A program made the translations under genes and the position numbers. The notes beneath the pieces are model-generated. The model was not told the origin of the DNA. It saw only the letters and a program-made list of their open reading frames with translations, and did no database searches. From Bdellovibrio sp. CG22_combo_CG10-13_8_21_14_all_39_27 (GTDB lineage Bacteria; Bdellovibrionota; Bacteriovoracia; Bacteriovoracales; Bacteriovoracaceae), in assembly GCA_002786715.1 (NCBI GenBank), contig PCTW01000034.1:1-59898 (forward strand): 59,898 nt of DNA, read 5' to 3'. The first letter of the stretch is position 1, and every line of letters starts with the position of its first letter. Shown here piece after piece: positions 50,224-59,012 of this stretch.

Positions 50224-51615
50224 TTAAAAATTGAGGGCGCGACCTTTTGAAGCGAGAACTGATTCGGCCAACCACTCTCCAAGAGTTGGATGGGGATGAA
50301 TTGTCGCGAAGATCTCTTCGTCAATTCCTTCCATCGTTCTAAAAAGGGCATACTCATGAATCAACTCAGTCGCCTGGGCCCCAACGATATGAGCGCCAAG
50401 CATTTCTCCATGCTTGCCCATAAGGGTTTTAACGAAGCCAACTGTCTCATTTGAAGCAACGGCTTTTCCGTTTGCAGTAAAAGGAAGTTTACCAACTTTA
50501 TATTCGATACCTTTTTCTTTTAAAGCGCGCTCAGTGTAACCAACGCTCGCCACTTGTGGCTGGCAATAAGTACAACCAGCAATATTCATCTTATCTATTT
50601 TGTGGGGATGGAGTCCTGCGAGATGTTCAGCAGCGACGACGCCTTCGTGAGAAGCAGCGTGGGCCAAGAGAGGTGGTCCTGAGACATCACCGATGGCATA
50701 TATATTGGGAACCGAAGTTTGGTACATATCATTCACAGCAATAAAGCCTCGCTCGGTTTTTATCCCAACAGCTTCAAAGCCATTATTTTCGATATTACCT
50801 GTCATACCAACAGCAATGAGTCCCATTTCAAATTTGTACTCTTTCTTTTGGCCAGCTTCCATACAAGAAATCGTCACATCTTTACCGTTGTTTTTAGCCT
50901 TCACATCTGTGATGCCAAGACTCATCTTAATACCGTACTTCTTGTAGGCTTTTTCAACTTCAACAGAAGAGTCGGTGTCTTCGATTGGCAAAAGATTTTT
51001 TTGCATTTCAAAGATATGGACATCAACGCCAAAAGCATTCCAGAAATAAGCGAACTCAACACCAATCGCGCCAGCACCAATGATGCCGATTGATTTTGGA
51101 AGTTCTTCAAGCTTAATCGCTTCCCATGCGCCGATCAGTCTTTTTCCGTCGTGCTCGAGCCCCGGAAAAGTTCTGTAGTGGGCACCAGTGGCCAAAATAA
51201 TATTTTTCGCTTCTAAAGTGTCAGTATGTCCTTTTGGACTCTTCACTTCGATTTGCGTTTTGCTTTTTAATTTACCAGTTCCTTCAAAAACTTCAATTTT
51301 GTTTTTCTTCATCAAGAAGCCAACACCTTTTGAAATTTTGTCAGAAATATCTTTAGCTCTTTTAACGGCTTGAGAGCCATCAAGAGATTTGATCTCGATA
51401 TTAATTCCGAGCCCTTTGAAATCATCTTTAGCTTCGTGAACCGAGTGAGCTGATTTCAAAACCGCTTTAGTTGGAATACAACCGCGATTTAAACAAACAC
51501 CACCTAATTTATCAGATTCGATGATGGCGACTTTTTTTCCTAATTGGCTGGCGCGAATGGCGGCAACATATCCACCAGGTCCACTTCCCATGACGATAAC
51601 GTCAAAACTTTTCAT
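50224..51615 (-). CDS. lpdA: dihydrolipoyl dehydrogenase (E3)
   Basis: A 463-residue flavoprotein. GSGPGGYVAAIRASQLG binds FAD, CLNRGCIPTK holds the redox disulfide (Cys41/Cys46), GAGAIGVEFAYFWN binds NAD, AIGDVSGPPLLAHAASHEG is the second FAD motif, and ATIHPHPTLGE supplies the catalytic His-Glu near the C-terminus. It reoxidises the lipoyl group of the E2 encoded directly downstream. Confidence 0.96.
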   Translation of the reverse strand: MKSFDVIVMGSGPGGYVAAIRASQLGKKVAIIESDKLGGVCLNRGCIPTKAVLKSAHSVHEAKDDFKGLGINIEIKSLDGSQAVKRAKDISDKISKGVGFLMKKNKIEVFEGTGKLKSKTQIEVKSPKGHTDTLEAKNIILATGAHYRTFPGLEHDGKRLIGAWEAIKLEELPKSIGIIGAGAIGVEFAYFWNAFGVDVHIFEMQKNLLPIEDTDSSVEVEKAYKKYGIKMSLGITDVKAKNNGKDVTISCMEAGQKKEYKFEMGLIAVGMTGNIENNGFEAVGIKTERGFIAVNDMYQTSVPNIYAIGDVSGPPLLAHAASHEGVVAAEHLAGLHPHKIDKMNIAGCTYCQPQVASVGYTERALKEKGIEYKVGKLPFTANGKAVASNETVGFVKTLMGKHGEMLGAHIVGAQATELIHEYALFRTMEGIDEEIFATIHPHPTLGEWLAESVLASKGRALNF

Positions 51616-51693
51616 GTTTTAATCCTTAAAGTTTGAGTCTTAATTTAAGCTCTGATATAACCTGACAATTTTTAAGGTCACGGGTCTTTTATG

Positions 51694-51715
51694 TCAACGA
51701 AAGTTCGTTGATTTT
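51694..51715. repeat. short perfect inverted repeat
   Basis: TCAACGA (51694-51700) and TCGTTGA (51705-51711) form a 7-bp stem with loop AAGT, followed by TTTT. It lies in the gap between divergent lpdA and the exonuclease gene, so an operator or a small terminator are both possible. Confidence 0.4.
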
Positions 51716-51739
51716 AAGCACTTATCTAAAAGGAAACCA

Positions 51740-52639
51740 TTGATTTTAGCTGATTCAGAACGCGACGCATTGTTAGAAATATTCCCACGCGGAGTGGTGG
51801 CCCTTGATATCGAGACAACTGGCCTCTCGCCGCTTGTCGACAAAATCATTGAATTATCAGCCTTTAAGGTAACTCCCGATGGAATTTCAACCTTCGACCA
51901 ATTAATAAATCCAGAAATTAAAATTCCTCAGTTCACTATCGATATCCATGGAATCAAAGACGAAGATGTGGCCAACATGCCCACAATTAAAGATGTCCTC
52001 CCCCACTTTGTTCAATTTGCAGATGATCTTCCCTTGATTGCTCACAACGCAAAATTTGATATTGGCTTTATTATTTTTTGGTTGCATCGAATGGGTATGA
52101 GTTTCAAATCAAATGAAGTTTATTGCTCTGTTAAGTATTCTCGCATGGTTTTTAAAACAGAAGTCGAAAACCACAAGCTTGGCACACTCGCTGAAACTCT
52201 CAATATTCCCTTACTTAATCATCACCGCGCCCTAGATGATGCCTATGCCTCCCTGATGATTTTTGCCAAAGGAATGATTAAGCAGAAACGAGACCAGGGA
52301 AAAGTCTATTTGGGCGAAAGCTTACTCTTTAAACTTTTTGACTTCAAAAAAAATAAAGACCTCGATATTCCTGAAAAGCTTATCGGGCTTATTTCTAAGA
52401 TTGAGAAGAAGCAAGTTATCGATATCAAATATAATGGCGGCAGCCGTCGCGGTGAATTTCGCCCTATAAGACCCATCTCGCTTCTCCCCCTTCCTGAGGG
52501 CAATGTTCTCTACGCCCATTGTCTAGAAAGCGATGTCTACAAGTCCTTTGCTCTTAAAAAAATTTCGGAGTTTCGAGAACTTAACGCCGACGAGCTGAAG
52601 AAGCGCTTAGATCAATTGGCAAAATCGAAAAAGAAATAA
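51740..52639 (+). CDS. DEDDh 3'-5' exonuclease with C-terminal WYL-like domain
   Basis: A 299-residue protein. Residues about 15-180 are a DnaQ/epsilon-type exonuclease: ALDIETTGLS (exo I), IAHNAKFDIGF (exo II), HHRALDDAYAS (exo III with the DEDDh His). Residues about 205-290 read like a WYL domain: ISKIEKKQVIDIKYNGGSRRGEFRPIRPISLL, VLYAHCLESDVYKSFALKKISEF. WYL domains usually sense nucleotides or nucleic acid ends in regulators. Start is TTG at 51740 with AAGGAAACC upstream. A small membrane protein follows 12 bp later. Confidence 0.8.
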   Translation: MILADSERDALLEIFPRGVVALDIETTGLSPLVDKIIELSAFKVTPDGISTFDQLINPEIKIPQFTIDIHGIKDEDVANMPTIKDVLPHFVQFADDLPLIAHNAKFDIGFIIFWLHRMGMSFKSNEVYCSVKYSRMVFKTEVENHKLGTLAETLNIPLLNHHRALDDAYASLMIFAKGMIKQKRDQGKVYLGESLLFKLFDFKKNKDLDIPEKLIGLISKIEKKQVIDIKYNGGSRRGEFRPIRPISLLPLPEGNVLYAHCLESDVYKSFALKKISEFRELNADELKKRLDQLAKSKKK

Positions 52640-52651
52640 TATACAGGTGTT

Positions 52652-52894
52652 ATGAAAAATTTCATCAATGCGTCGAACTGGTTTTACCGTCTCCAACAAT
52701 TGGTGATTCTCATTCTTCATTTCGTTCTTCTCTATTGGATGTTTTACGCCCTCACAGAGTCTGGAAGTCTAACGACTTTTGAAGTCTCTATGCACTTTGT
52801 AGGAATGGCGATTTTTGGAGCCTCACTTATTCGTGGCTGTGCCTATTGGGCCCGTTACCACCATCTCAAAGAACAAACTCAAAACCATGCTTGA
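52652..52894 (+). CDS. small membrane protein
   Basis: An 80-residue protein with two hydrophobic segments (LVILILHFVLLYWMFYAL and VSMHFVGMAIFGASLIRGCAYWA) and a hydrophilic tail. No family recognised. It sits between the exonuclease gene (12-bp gap) and the radical SAM gene, which its 3' end overlaps by 8 bp, so all three are likely co-transcribed. Confidence 0.6.
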   Translation: MKNFINASNWFYRLQQLVILILHFVLLYWMFYALTESGSLTTFEVSMHFVGMAIFGASLIRGCAYWARYHHLKEQTQNHA

Positions 52895-53903
52895 TTCATC
52901 TTTAGAATTTGAGAATGACTGGAGAGATGAATTCAAAAATTCATTTCGTTCAACTCACAAGCTCCATCAATTTCTAGGTTTTGAAATACCCAAAACAGAT
53001 TACCCCCTTTTTATTCCAGTACGATTGGCGCTAAAGATAAAAGAACTCGGCCAACAAAGCTCTCTTTGGAAGCAGTTTGTTCCTTCGACTTTGGAAAATG
53101 AGGATAAGGGACTTGTTGATCCGATTGGTGATCTCGTTCACTCAAAGCCAGGTCAACTCATCCACCGTTATCAAAATCGTGCTCTTTTTATGCCGACAAA
53201 TATATGTCCCGTTTTGTGCCGTTATTGCTTTCGCAAAAATGAACTCTTTAATGAAAAAGAACTCTTTGAGGCGAACTTAGTTGAAACGCAAAAATATCTT
53301 CTTGAGCACTCTGAAATCAATGAAATCATTTTCAGCGGTGGAGATCCTTTTATACTATCAGATGAAAAGCTTGCAAGTTACATAGATTTTTTTGCATCAA
53401 TTAAATCCATTAAGCATCTTCGCTTTCACACGCGAATACCTGTGATTTTGCCATCTCGAATTAATCAGCCACTGCTAGAGGTATTAAAAAAGTCCTCAGG
53501 ACATTTTGAAACTATTTCCATCGCCATTCATAGCAATCATGTCGATGAATGGGATCAAGAAATTGAAACTGCTATCATGAAGCTGAATCGCTTAGGTCTC
53601 CAATTGCTATCACAAACGGTTCTTTTAAAAGACGTCAATAACACGGCTCAAGACATAGTCAACTTAATGAACAAACTCGTTAAAAATAAAATTCGACCTT
53701 ACTATCTTCATCACCCCGATAGCGTAAAAGGAGGAATGCATTTTATGGTTCCCCTAGAAGAAGGTCGAAAAATATATTCAGAGCTTAGAGATCAATTACC
53801 CGGATGGGCCATTCCCCAATATATAATCGACCGACCAGATGGCCGAGGAAAACTCCCTGCTTTTAATCCTGAAAGTTTTAACTTTTCAGGTCAATTTATT
53901 TAA
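52887..53903 (+). CDS. KamA/EpmB-family radical SAM lysine aminomutase
   Basis: A 338-residue protein. The radical SAM cluster motif is CPVLCRYC (Cys107, Cys111, Cys114). FSGGDPFILSDEKL and HTRIPVILPSRI follow the lysine 2,3-aminomutase pattern, and the C-terminal HHPDSVKGGMHFMVPLEEG, GWAIPQYIIDRPDGRGKLP includes the PLP-related region. Length near 340 matches EpmB (EF-P beta-lysylation) rather than long KamA enzymes. The ATG at 52887 overlaps the preceding stop and the longer frame would add 24 unrelated residues. EpmA and EF-P are not in the window, so EpmB is likely but unproven. Confidence 0.85.
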   Translation: MLDSSLEFENDWRDEFKNSFRSTHKLHQFLGFEIPKTDYPLFIPVRLALKIKELGQQSSLWKQFVPSTLENEDKGLVDPIGDLVHSKPGQLIHRYQNRALFMPTNICPVLCRYCFRKNELFNEKELFEANLVETQKYLLEHSEINEIIFSGGDPFILSDEKLASYIDFFASIKSIKHLRFHTRIPVILPSRINQPLLEVLKKSSGHFETISIAIHSNHVDEWDQEIETAIMKLNRLGLQLLSQTVLLKDVNNTAQDIVNLMNKLVKNKIRPYYLHHPDSVKGGMHFMVPLEEGRKIYSELRDQLPGWAIPQYIIDRPDGRGKLPAFNPESFNFSGQFI

Positions 53904-54007
53904 TATTTTGTCCGAATTTGCACAAGATTGGACTATTGATCATTCATCTCTAGTGGCGATTCTCATATTCCCCTAAAATAGAATTTAAATCATACATTAG
54001 GGTAAAT

Positions 54008-54646
54008 ATGAATGACACGGTTGCTTCTTTTGCACATGATCTCAGAAATAAAGTTAATATTGTTATCGCCAATCTCGAGCTCTTTGAAAAGAAGATGGAA
54101 TCTGGATTAGCTTGGATTGATACTAAAACTTATTTTGAAAAATCAACGAAGACTTTGCTTACTCTAACTGAGTTTTTAGATGATATGGTCAATCATCATA
54201 TTGAAGTCGAGGTTTCGTTAAATGATTTAATAATCAAAGCTATTGAGACATTTAAAATGTCTCCACTTTTTATTGACTACCAGGTTATTGCATCACCCAT
54301 AGTAACAGTAAATAAAGTTCATATTGATCGTGTAATTTCTAATATTATTCAAAATTCAATTGAGCAAAATGCCACGAGTCTGCAAATTATTTTGAGAAAA
54401 AACTCCATTTCGTTTCATGATAATGGAGGAGGTATTAATTCGGAGGTGCTCTTAAAAATAAAAAGTGGAAGTAAAGCAAGCACCAAAACTCAAGGGCATG
54501 GATTAGGTCTTTTTAGCTTAAAAGACTTATGTGAGAAACATCATTGGAAACTTGAACTTCAAAATCGAAGCAGACATGATTGCCACCCTGTAAAGAACGG
54601 CCTTTTCATCATGATAACTTTTCCCAAGCCCGCATCACATGAGTAG
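54008..54646 (+). CDS. sensorless histidine kinase-like protein
   Basis: A 212-residue protein made only of a dimerisation/phosphoacceptor part (FAHDLRNKVNIV with His10) and a HATPase domain: N box IIQNSIEQNA, G1 HDNGGGI, G2 HGLGLFSLK. It has no sensor or membrane segment, so it must take signal from a partner or act on others in the cytoplasm. The start lies in a hairpin whose arms are CCCTAA and TTAGGG. Its 3' end overlaps the convergent ThiF-like gene by 38 bp. Confidence 0.82.
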   Translation: MNDTVASFAHDLRNKVNIVIANLELFEKKMESGLAWIDTKTYFEKSTKTLLTLTEFLDDMVNHHIEVEVSLNDLIIKAIETFKMSPLFIDYQVIASPIVTVNKVHIDRVISNIIQNSIEQNATSLQIILRKNSISFHDNGGGINSEVLLKIKSGSKASTKTQGHGLGLFSLKDLCEKHHWKLELQNRSRHDCHPVKNGLFIMITFPKPASHE

Positions 54647-55442
54647 TGGCTTTAAGACAAGTGGCATCAAGAGAAATAAATTCTGGCATGATGGGCGTAT
54701 GCTCAGGACTTAATTCGAGATAATCCAAAACAATTCGAGTCGCAACTATTGAATGCCCAAGAAGACAACTGGGGCCAAAAATCGGAACATTTCCGAGCTC
54801 TAATTCTCTGGTAAAATTTTCTAAAACAGTTTGATTCATATACTGTGGAGCTGGTCTCAAATAGGTTTTAATAATTCCTGAAACACGATTATCGTTAGTA
54901 AAGCAATCGGGATGATACATATCTTCAATTGTGTACTCACTTCCAATAAATTTATACAAATGAATTCCCATTCCAATCACGAAACTTGAATAGATTGGCA
55001 GCTTCAACGAATTGGCTTCACGGTGCAAATCGAGGTGAGCCTCTATAGGATAAACATCAATTTCATCGACAACAATATCAACGCCCGTTAAAAAATCACT
55101 AACCATGAGCGAATCGACACCTTGAGGATACATTTGGATCTCAATACTTGGATCAATAGAGAGGAGCATCACTTTTGTTTCTTCAATTTTTGATTTACCA
55201 ATATTTAATTTCGTTGCGATAACTTGCCGATTAATATTGCTCGCTTCAATAATGTCATTATCAGCGATTTTAAACTTCTTCACTCCTAGCCGAGCTAAAG
55301 TTTGGGCCACGCCTGAGCCCATGCCACCTAAGCCAGCAATGGCCACAGTCATTTGGCTTATTTTATTCTGACCTTCCTCTCCATTTATCCAAAAGTGATT
55401 TCTTATAGTTCTCGAATGGTAAAAATCAATTGTTGCTGTCAT
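54609..55442 (-). CDS. ThiF/MoeB/HesA-family E1-like adenylyltransferase
   Basis: A 277-residue protein. AIAGLGGMGSGVAQTLARLGVKKFKIADNDIIEASNINRQVI is the nucleotide-binding core of E1-like enzymes, with the R/N-rich NINRQ motif. VDIVVDEIDVYPIEAHLDLHREANSLKLPIYSS matches the central part. No CxxC pair typical of MoeB zinc binding is seen. The start at 55442 has GGAG 5 bases before ATG; a longer frame adds 12 residues without one. It could adenylate a C-terminal carboxylate of a partner protein or small molecule; none is obvious in the window. Confidence 0.82.
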   Translation of the reverse strand: MTATIDFYHSRTIRNHFWINGEEGQNKISQMTVAIAGLGGMGSGVAQTLARLGVKKFKIADNDIIEASNINRQVIATKLNIGKSKIEETKVMLLSIDPSIEIQMYPQGVDSLMVSDFLTGVDIVVDEIDVYPIEAHLDLHREANSLKLPIYSSFVIGMGIHLYKFIGSEYTIEDMYHPDCFTNDNRVSGIIKTYLRPAPQYMNQTVLENFTRELELGNVPIFGPSCLLGHSIVATRIVLDYLELSPEHTPIMPEFISLDATCLKATTHVMRAWEKLS

Positions 55443-55535
55443 AAAAACTCCGTGAAAATGAACTGTGTCATCATTCATCAGTTTTGCTTTTTTTCAGAGT
55501 AAATTTTTTTTTACCTAAATTAGATTTTTTTTAAC

Positions 55536-56354
55536 CTATTTAACCATGAGTTCTTTAAATGTTTGAAACCATGTGGAAAAGTCTGCGAAGTGGGCATAAT
55601 GACCTTCCGCTTTTGTTTCCAAATAATTTAATAATTCTGAACCTGACCATTTTTGCATGATTTCATCAGTCTTTAAGAATTGGTCAAAGCGAGAAATGAC
55701 GAGCGTCGTCTGAACACCCGCTTTATTGAGATTCTCGAGAATATCTAGTTCATTAGCAAATACAGCACTCCCAAGTGATTCACTTAAGCCACTTCTAAAG
55801 GCAGGGTCAGTCTTTTGGAAGTCCTGAGCTAATAATCCTTTCTCATCTTTTGAATTTGTAAGAGCAGTAAAGAGTGAGGTCACTTCATTGCTATTAGGAT
55901 TTTCAACGTAGAGATATTGAGACTGAGGGAGAGGTTGAAAAAAAGTAGCGACTTCTCCGAGGTCTTTGCCTGGAGAACATTGTACTAATATTAAATTCTG
56001 CGGCTTTACTTTTGCTGCAACTCTCAAAGCAATGTGCCCCCCCAGAGAATGACCAAGCAAATCGAATTTTTGCAAGTCTAAAGCGGTGATCACTTCCTGT
56101 ACAACACATGCCATGAATTCAAGATTGTAGTTATTTTTTTCGAAATGATTTGATTTTCCATGTCCAGGAAGGTCGATGCAATAAAAAGTATAATTTTCCA
56201 AAAGTATTTTTTCTTTAATCAATTTGGAAAAGGATAAATGTGAAGAAGAGTTTCCGTGGATGAGCACGAGAGCCTTCCCTCCATGCCCACTTACTTGAAC
56301 ATTAACAGAACCTTTGGAAGTATTGATAATCTGCATGCTTGTCAATCCCATCAT
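55536..56354 (-). CDS. alpha/beta hydrolase
   Basis: A 272-residue cytoplasmic-looking alpha/beta hydrolase. VLIHGNSSSHLS (oxyanion, His33-Gly34-Asn35), FYCIDLPGHGKS, the nucleophile elbow GHSLGGH (Ser103), VISRFDQFL (acid) and AEGHYAHFAD (His) form the triad. The start at 56354 follows AAGGA; the longer frame is leader sequence. It is divergent from the acyltransferase-like gene across 76 bp. Lactonase, thioesterase or esterase roles are possible. Confidence 0.8.
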   Translation of the reverse strand: MMGLTSMQIINTSKGSVNVQVSGHGGKALVLIHGNSSSHLSFSKLIKEKILLENYTFYCIDLPGHGKSNHFEKNNYNLEFMACVVQEVITALDLQKFDLLGHSLGGHIALRVAAKVKPQNLILVQCSPGKDLGEVATFFQPLPQSQYLYVENPNSNEVTSLFTALTNSKDEKGLLAQDFQKTDPAFRSGLSESLGSAVFANELDILENLNKAGVQTTLVISRFDQFLKTDEIMQKWSGSELLNYLETKAEGHYAHFADFSTWFQTFKELMVK

Positions 56355-56409
56355 TTTTTCCTTTTTACGATTCAAACACAAAAATAAAAGAAAGAACATG
56401 ATTGTCTTT

Positions 56410-56421
56410 CAACTTAAGTTG
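56410..56421. promoter_or_regulatory. 12-bp palindrome before the acyltransferase-like gene
   Basis: CAACTTAAGTTG (56410-56421) is a perfect palindrome 4 bp before the GAGG ribosome binding site and start of the gene at 56431. It lies in the 76-bp gap between two divergent genes and could bind one of the HTH proteins encoded downstream. Confidence 0.4.
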
Positions 56422-56430
56422 CGAGGCTTT

Positions 56431-57159
56431 ATGAACCAACCCTATAATATCATTCACCTAGAATCGCCCTACGAAACTTTAAGTAAATTAGAAGGCCAAT
56501 ACCTTTTCTCAAAGATCTTGGCCTGTCGTTTAAAATCCTACCAACAGCGTTATGGAAACCAGGTCTTTCCTTTTGGCCCTGAAGATTTTCTGAGTGATAT
56601 AGTTGCGATTCAAAGGAACTGCAATCAACAAATCGTTGCGACCTTTAAATATGTCAGTTTCTTATCATGTCAAAATTTTTCAGTAGAGTTTCCTCTGTTC
56701 CATACCATTCAAGACCCTATCAATGACAAGTTCCATCACGAGCTCGTTTCAAATTGGATGTCACAAAATGAAAATTCTAATAAGCAATTTGCCTATATGG
56801 GATCATTTACCAATTATCAGGATTCTCGTCTTGAGATTGATGAAAGAAGATTAATCAAAGATTTGATTACCACTGCCATCGTAGGAATCGTTTTAAGTAA
56901 AAAGATTGATCACATTATCGTTACCGGTATCATTCCAAATGGAGCTTCGAATTATATTCAATGGTTAGGTTTTGAAAAGCTTTGTGAAGAAGTTGTGCTG
57001 GTAAAAGATATCAATCAATCACCGGCCCATATTCTCGTTCTCAATGAATTTTCGAAGGCAAGTCTTTCACTTTATGATAAATACCGAAGTTTTTGGGACG
57101 AGAGAAATTGCATCTCTGTTGAAAACTCAGAAATTAAAGGAAAAGACGAGGCTGCTTAG
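56431..57159 (+). CDS. GNAT/LuxI-like N-acyltransferase candidate
   Basis: A 242-residue protein without a confident family. The first part has R/Y-rich helix then FGPEDFLSDIVAIQ, IVATFKYVSF (a GNAT-like beta2-beta3), then the helical DERRLIKDLITTAIVGIVLSKKIDHIIVTG and NYIQWLGFEKL, the pattern seen in GNAT-fold N-acyl amino acid synthases (FeeM) and acyl-homoserine lactone synthases. If so, it makes an acylated small molecule from acyl-ACP. ATG at 56431 is chosen because GAGG precedes it. Overlaps the convergent HTH gene by 26 bp. Confidence 0.55.
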   Translation: MNQPYNIIHLESPYETLSKLEGQYLFSKILACRLKSYQQRYGNQVFPFGPEDFLSDIVAIQRNCNQQIVATFKYVSFLSCQNFSVEFPLFHTIQDPINDKFHHELVSNWMSQNENSNKQFAYMGSFTNYQDSRLEIDERRLIKDLITTAIVGIVLSKKIDHIIVTGIIPNGASNYIQWLGFEKLCEEVVLVKDINQSPAHILVLNEFSKASLSLYDKYRSFWDERNCISVENSEIKGKDEAA

Positions 57160-58033
57160 GATCATCTATTTTCCACTCAAACAAAGTGTAATCTTCTCCC
57201 GAATAAAGATTTTTTGTTAATGTCGAGTTGGGAAATTTTTCATTGCGACTAAAGTAGCCAACCGTGGAACCAAATCCCAATGAATAAATACAAGTATACT
57301 TATTGCCATAACTCTTCTTCTTTAACGTATCCTGTAATTTATGGGAAAGTGTTTTCTTAACGATAGCTTTTTCAGACGTAAGCTTTATCATTTCGTAGTT
57401 ATATGATTGCTCAACATTATTTGCAACTTCTTCTAAAAAGCAGGAATAACTATCTAAAATAGAAAAATTATTAAACTTTTTGGCGAAAGCTGATTCTTTG
57501 TTTTCAAATGCAGTTTGTTGCCCCAGCCAAAAAAGATCTTCTTCACTGAATCCGAATCCCTTAACTAGCATTGCGTATAAAGCACCGTAGAGCTCCGTGC
57601 TTACAAATTCACATTCCGTATCAGGTGTAAAAAATTGCGATCCGATTTGCAGGGATAAACAGAGTTGTTGACAAAATCCAGGGCCAATATTTTCGTTCAA
57701 GATTTTTAACAGAACGGATCCAATTCGACGAGATGAGAATGCTCCGATCTGATATTCCATTGGGGCCAAATCGCGATGACCCATGAGATATTGTAGGCAG
57801 ACATAATGATCAACTTTTTGATAAACTAAATTCAATGAATTAATGCCTAAATGAGAAATAATTTGTTCAAACCTGTCGAAAGGAAGACTCTTTCCAAGGT
57901 ATAATCTTCTCCATTCATTTCTGGTGACGCCAAGGCGATCTTGCAGTTCATTACCGAGGCAGTCTTTTAAATAAATAATGAGTTCATTAAATTTCTCTAG
58001 TGGAGTTTTTTCATTTGGATTTTTAAAAACCAT
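57134..58033 (-). CDS. HTH regulator-like protein with long unassigned C-terminal domain
   Basis: A 299-residue protein. Residues about 25-70 look like a diverged helix-turn-helix (LGNELQDRLGVTRNEWRRLYLGKSLPFDRFEQIISHL). The rest (about 80-299) is unassigned: EYQIGAFSSRRIGSVLLKILNENIGPGFCQQLCLSLQIGSQFF looks like a V4R/ligand-sensor-type fold, but this is weak. It contains six or more cysteines. GAAGGAGG precedes the ATG, and it starts inside the preceding HTH gene (37-bp overlap), so the two are coupled. Confidence 0.6.
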   Translation of the reverse strand: MVFKNPNEKTPLEKFNELIIYLKDCLGNELQDRLGVTRNEWRRLYLGKSLPFDRFEQIISHLGINSLNLVYQKVDHYVCLQYLMGHRDLAPMEYQIGAFSSRRIGSVLLKILNENIGPGFCQQLCLSLQIGSQFFTPDTECEFVSTELYGALYAMLVKGFGFSEEDLFWLGQQTAFENKESAFAKKFNNFSILDSYSCFLEEVANNVEQSYNYEMIKLTSEKAIVKKTLSHKLQDTLKKKSYGNKYTCIYSLGFGSTVGYFSRNEKFPNSTLTKNLYSGEDYTLFEWKIDDPKQPRLFL

Positions 58034-58815
58034 GAATCCTCCTTCTTTGAAATGTTAATAGTTGCATTTTTATTTAAAAGCGACATGCACCATGCTCTTG
58101 CCCACTCCCCTACAAAATCTCCAATAATAGCATCATTGAAATAAAGATCTTTGTTGATAAATGGACGAGGTTTGAAACTAAGTGTTGATGACAATGCTTT
58201 TTGGTCAAAGTTGAAACTTGCAGTGTGGTTTTGAGTATTTGAGGCCCAACTCTCCAGCAACGTCACAAATCTTGAGTGAACTTGTGTTTCGCTATACCAA
58301 GTCCATCTTTGTCCCCACCACATAGGGTCATTGCATAAAGCAGATGAGAAATCTAAGAGTTGTTTCTCAGTTATGAGCTCGCCATTCATTTTTAACCATT
58401 GAACCATTCTTAAAAAGAGATCGAAGGGATAAAACCGAACTTTGTCTTTAAGTAATAATGGTTCCACTCTTTCTGTTTTCCAAAAATGACGTAAGCTTTC
58501 ATGACCCAACTTTAAAACAATCCACTTTTCAAATTCTGAAACAAAACGAAAACCAATTTGTCCTTGATTCTTATATTGTTGAGGAAGAGCTTGCTGAAAA
58601 TCATTAAAGTGAGCTCTGGCCCTGCGATTAGAAGTGGTCCTGGCCACCCAATCTGGAAATTGAATTTTGAATTGAAACCATTCATCGTGAGAAAGTTCTA
58701 ACAATCCTGTCTCAAGACGAGACAGGATTGATCGAGAGCAATTTAGTCGACTTGCCATTTCTTCTTGCGACAAATTATTTAAATTGCGAATGAATTTGAT
58801 ATCCTCTGGTCCCAT
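57997..58815 (-). CDS. XRE-family HTH protein with long unassigned C-terminal domain
   Basis: A 272-residue protein. Residues about 5-55 are a clear XRE/lambda-type helix-turn-helix (IKFIRNLNNLSQEEMASRLNCSRSILSRLETGLLELS). The remaining 215 residues are aromatic-rich (WKTERVEPLLLKDKVRFYPFDLF, DPMWWGQRWTWY, FVGEWARAWCMSLL) and not assigned to a family; the same broad design as its downstream partner suggests a shared sensor fold. GGAG precedes the ATG. First gene of the pair. Confidence 0.7.
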   Translation of the reverse strand: MGPEDIKFIRNLNNLSQEEMASRLNCSRSILSRLETGLLELSHDEWFQFKIQFPDWVARTTSNRRARAHFNDFQQALPQQYKNQGQIGFRFVSEFEKWIVLKLGHESLRHFWKTERVEPLLLKDKVRFYPFDLFLRMVQWLKMNGELITEKQLLDFSSALCNDPMWWGQRWTWYSETQVHSRFVTLLESWASNTQNHTASFNFDQKALSSTLSFKPRPFINKDLYFNDAIIGDFVGEWARAWCMSLLNKNATINISKKEDSWFLKIQMKKLH

Positions 58816-59012
58816 TTCACTCCATTATTAAAATAACCATAATTGAAAAAGACTGGCTTTGACTAGCTTTCGAGCCCATTGCCGCAAGCGTTGCGTCATA
58901 AACACTCTGCATTTGCACAGATTCTGAAGAATTATGGGACCTCCCTGATTTTCACTTATCCTCTTGGCTATAATTCCCCTTAACTCTCTCCCTCTCTAAA
59001 CAGGATGTTTGT

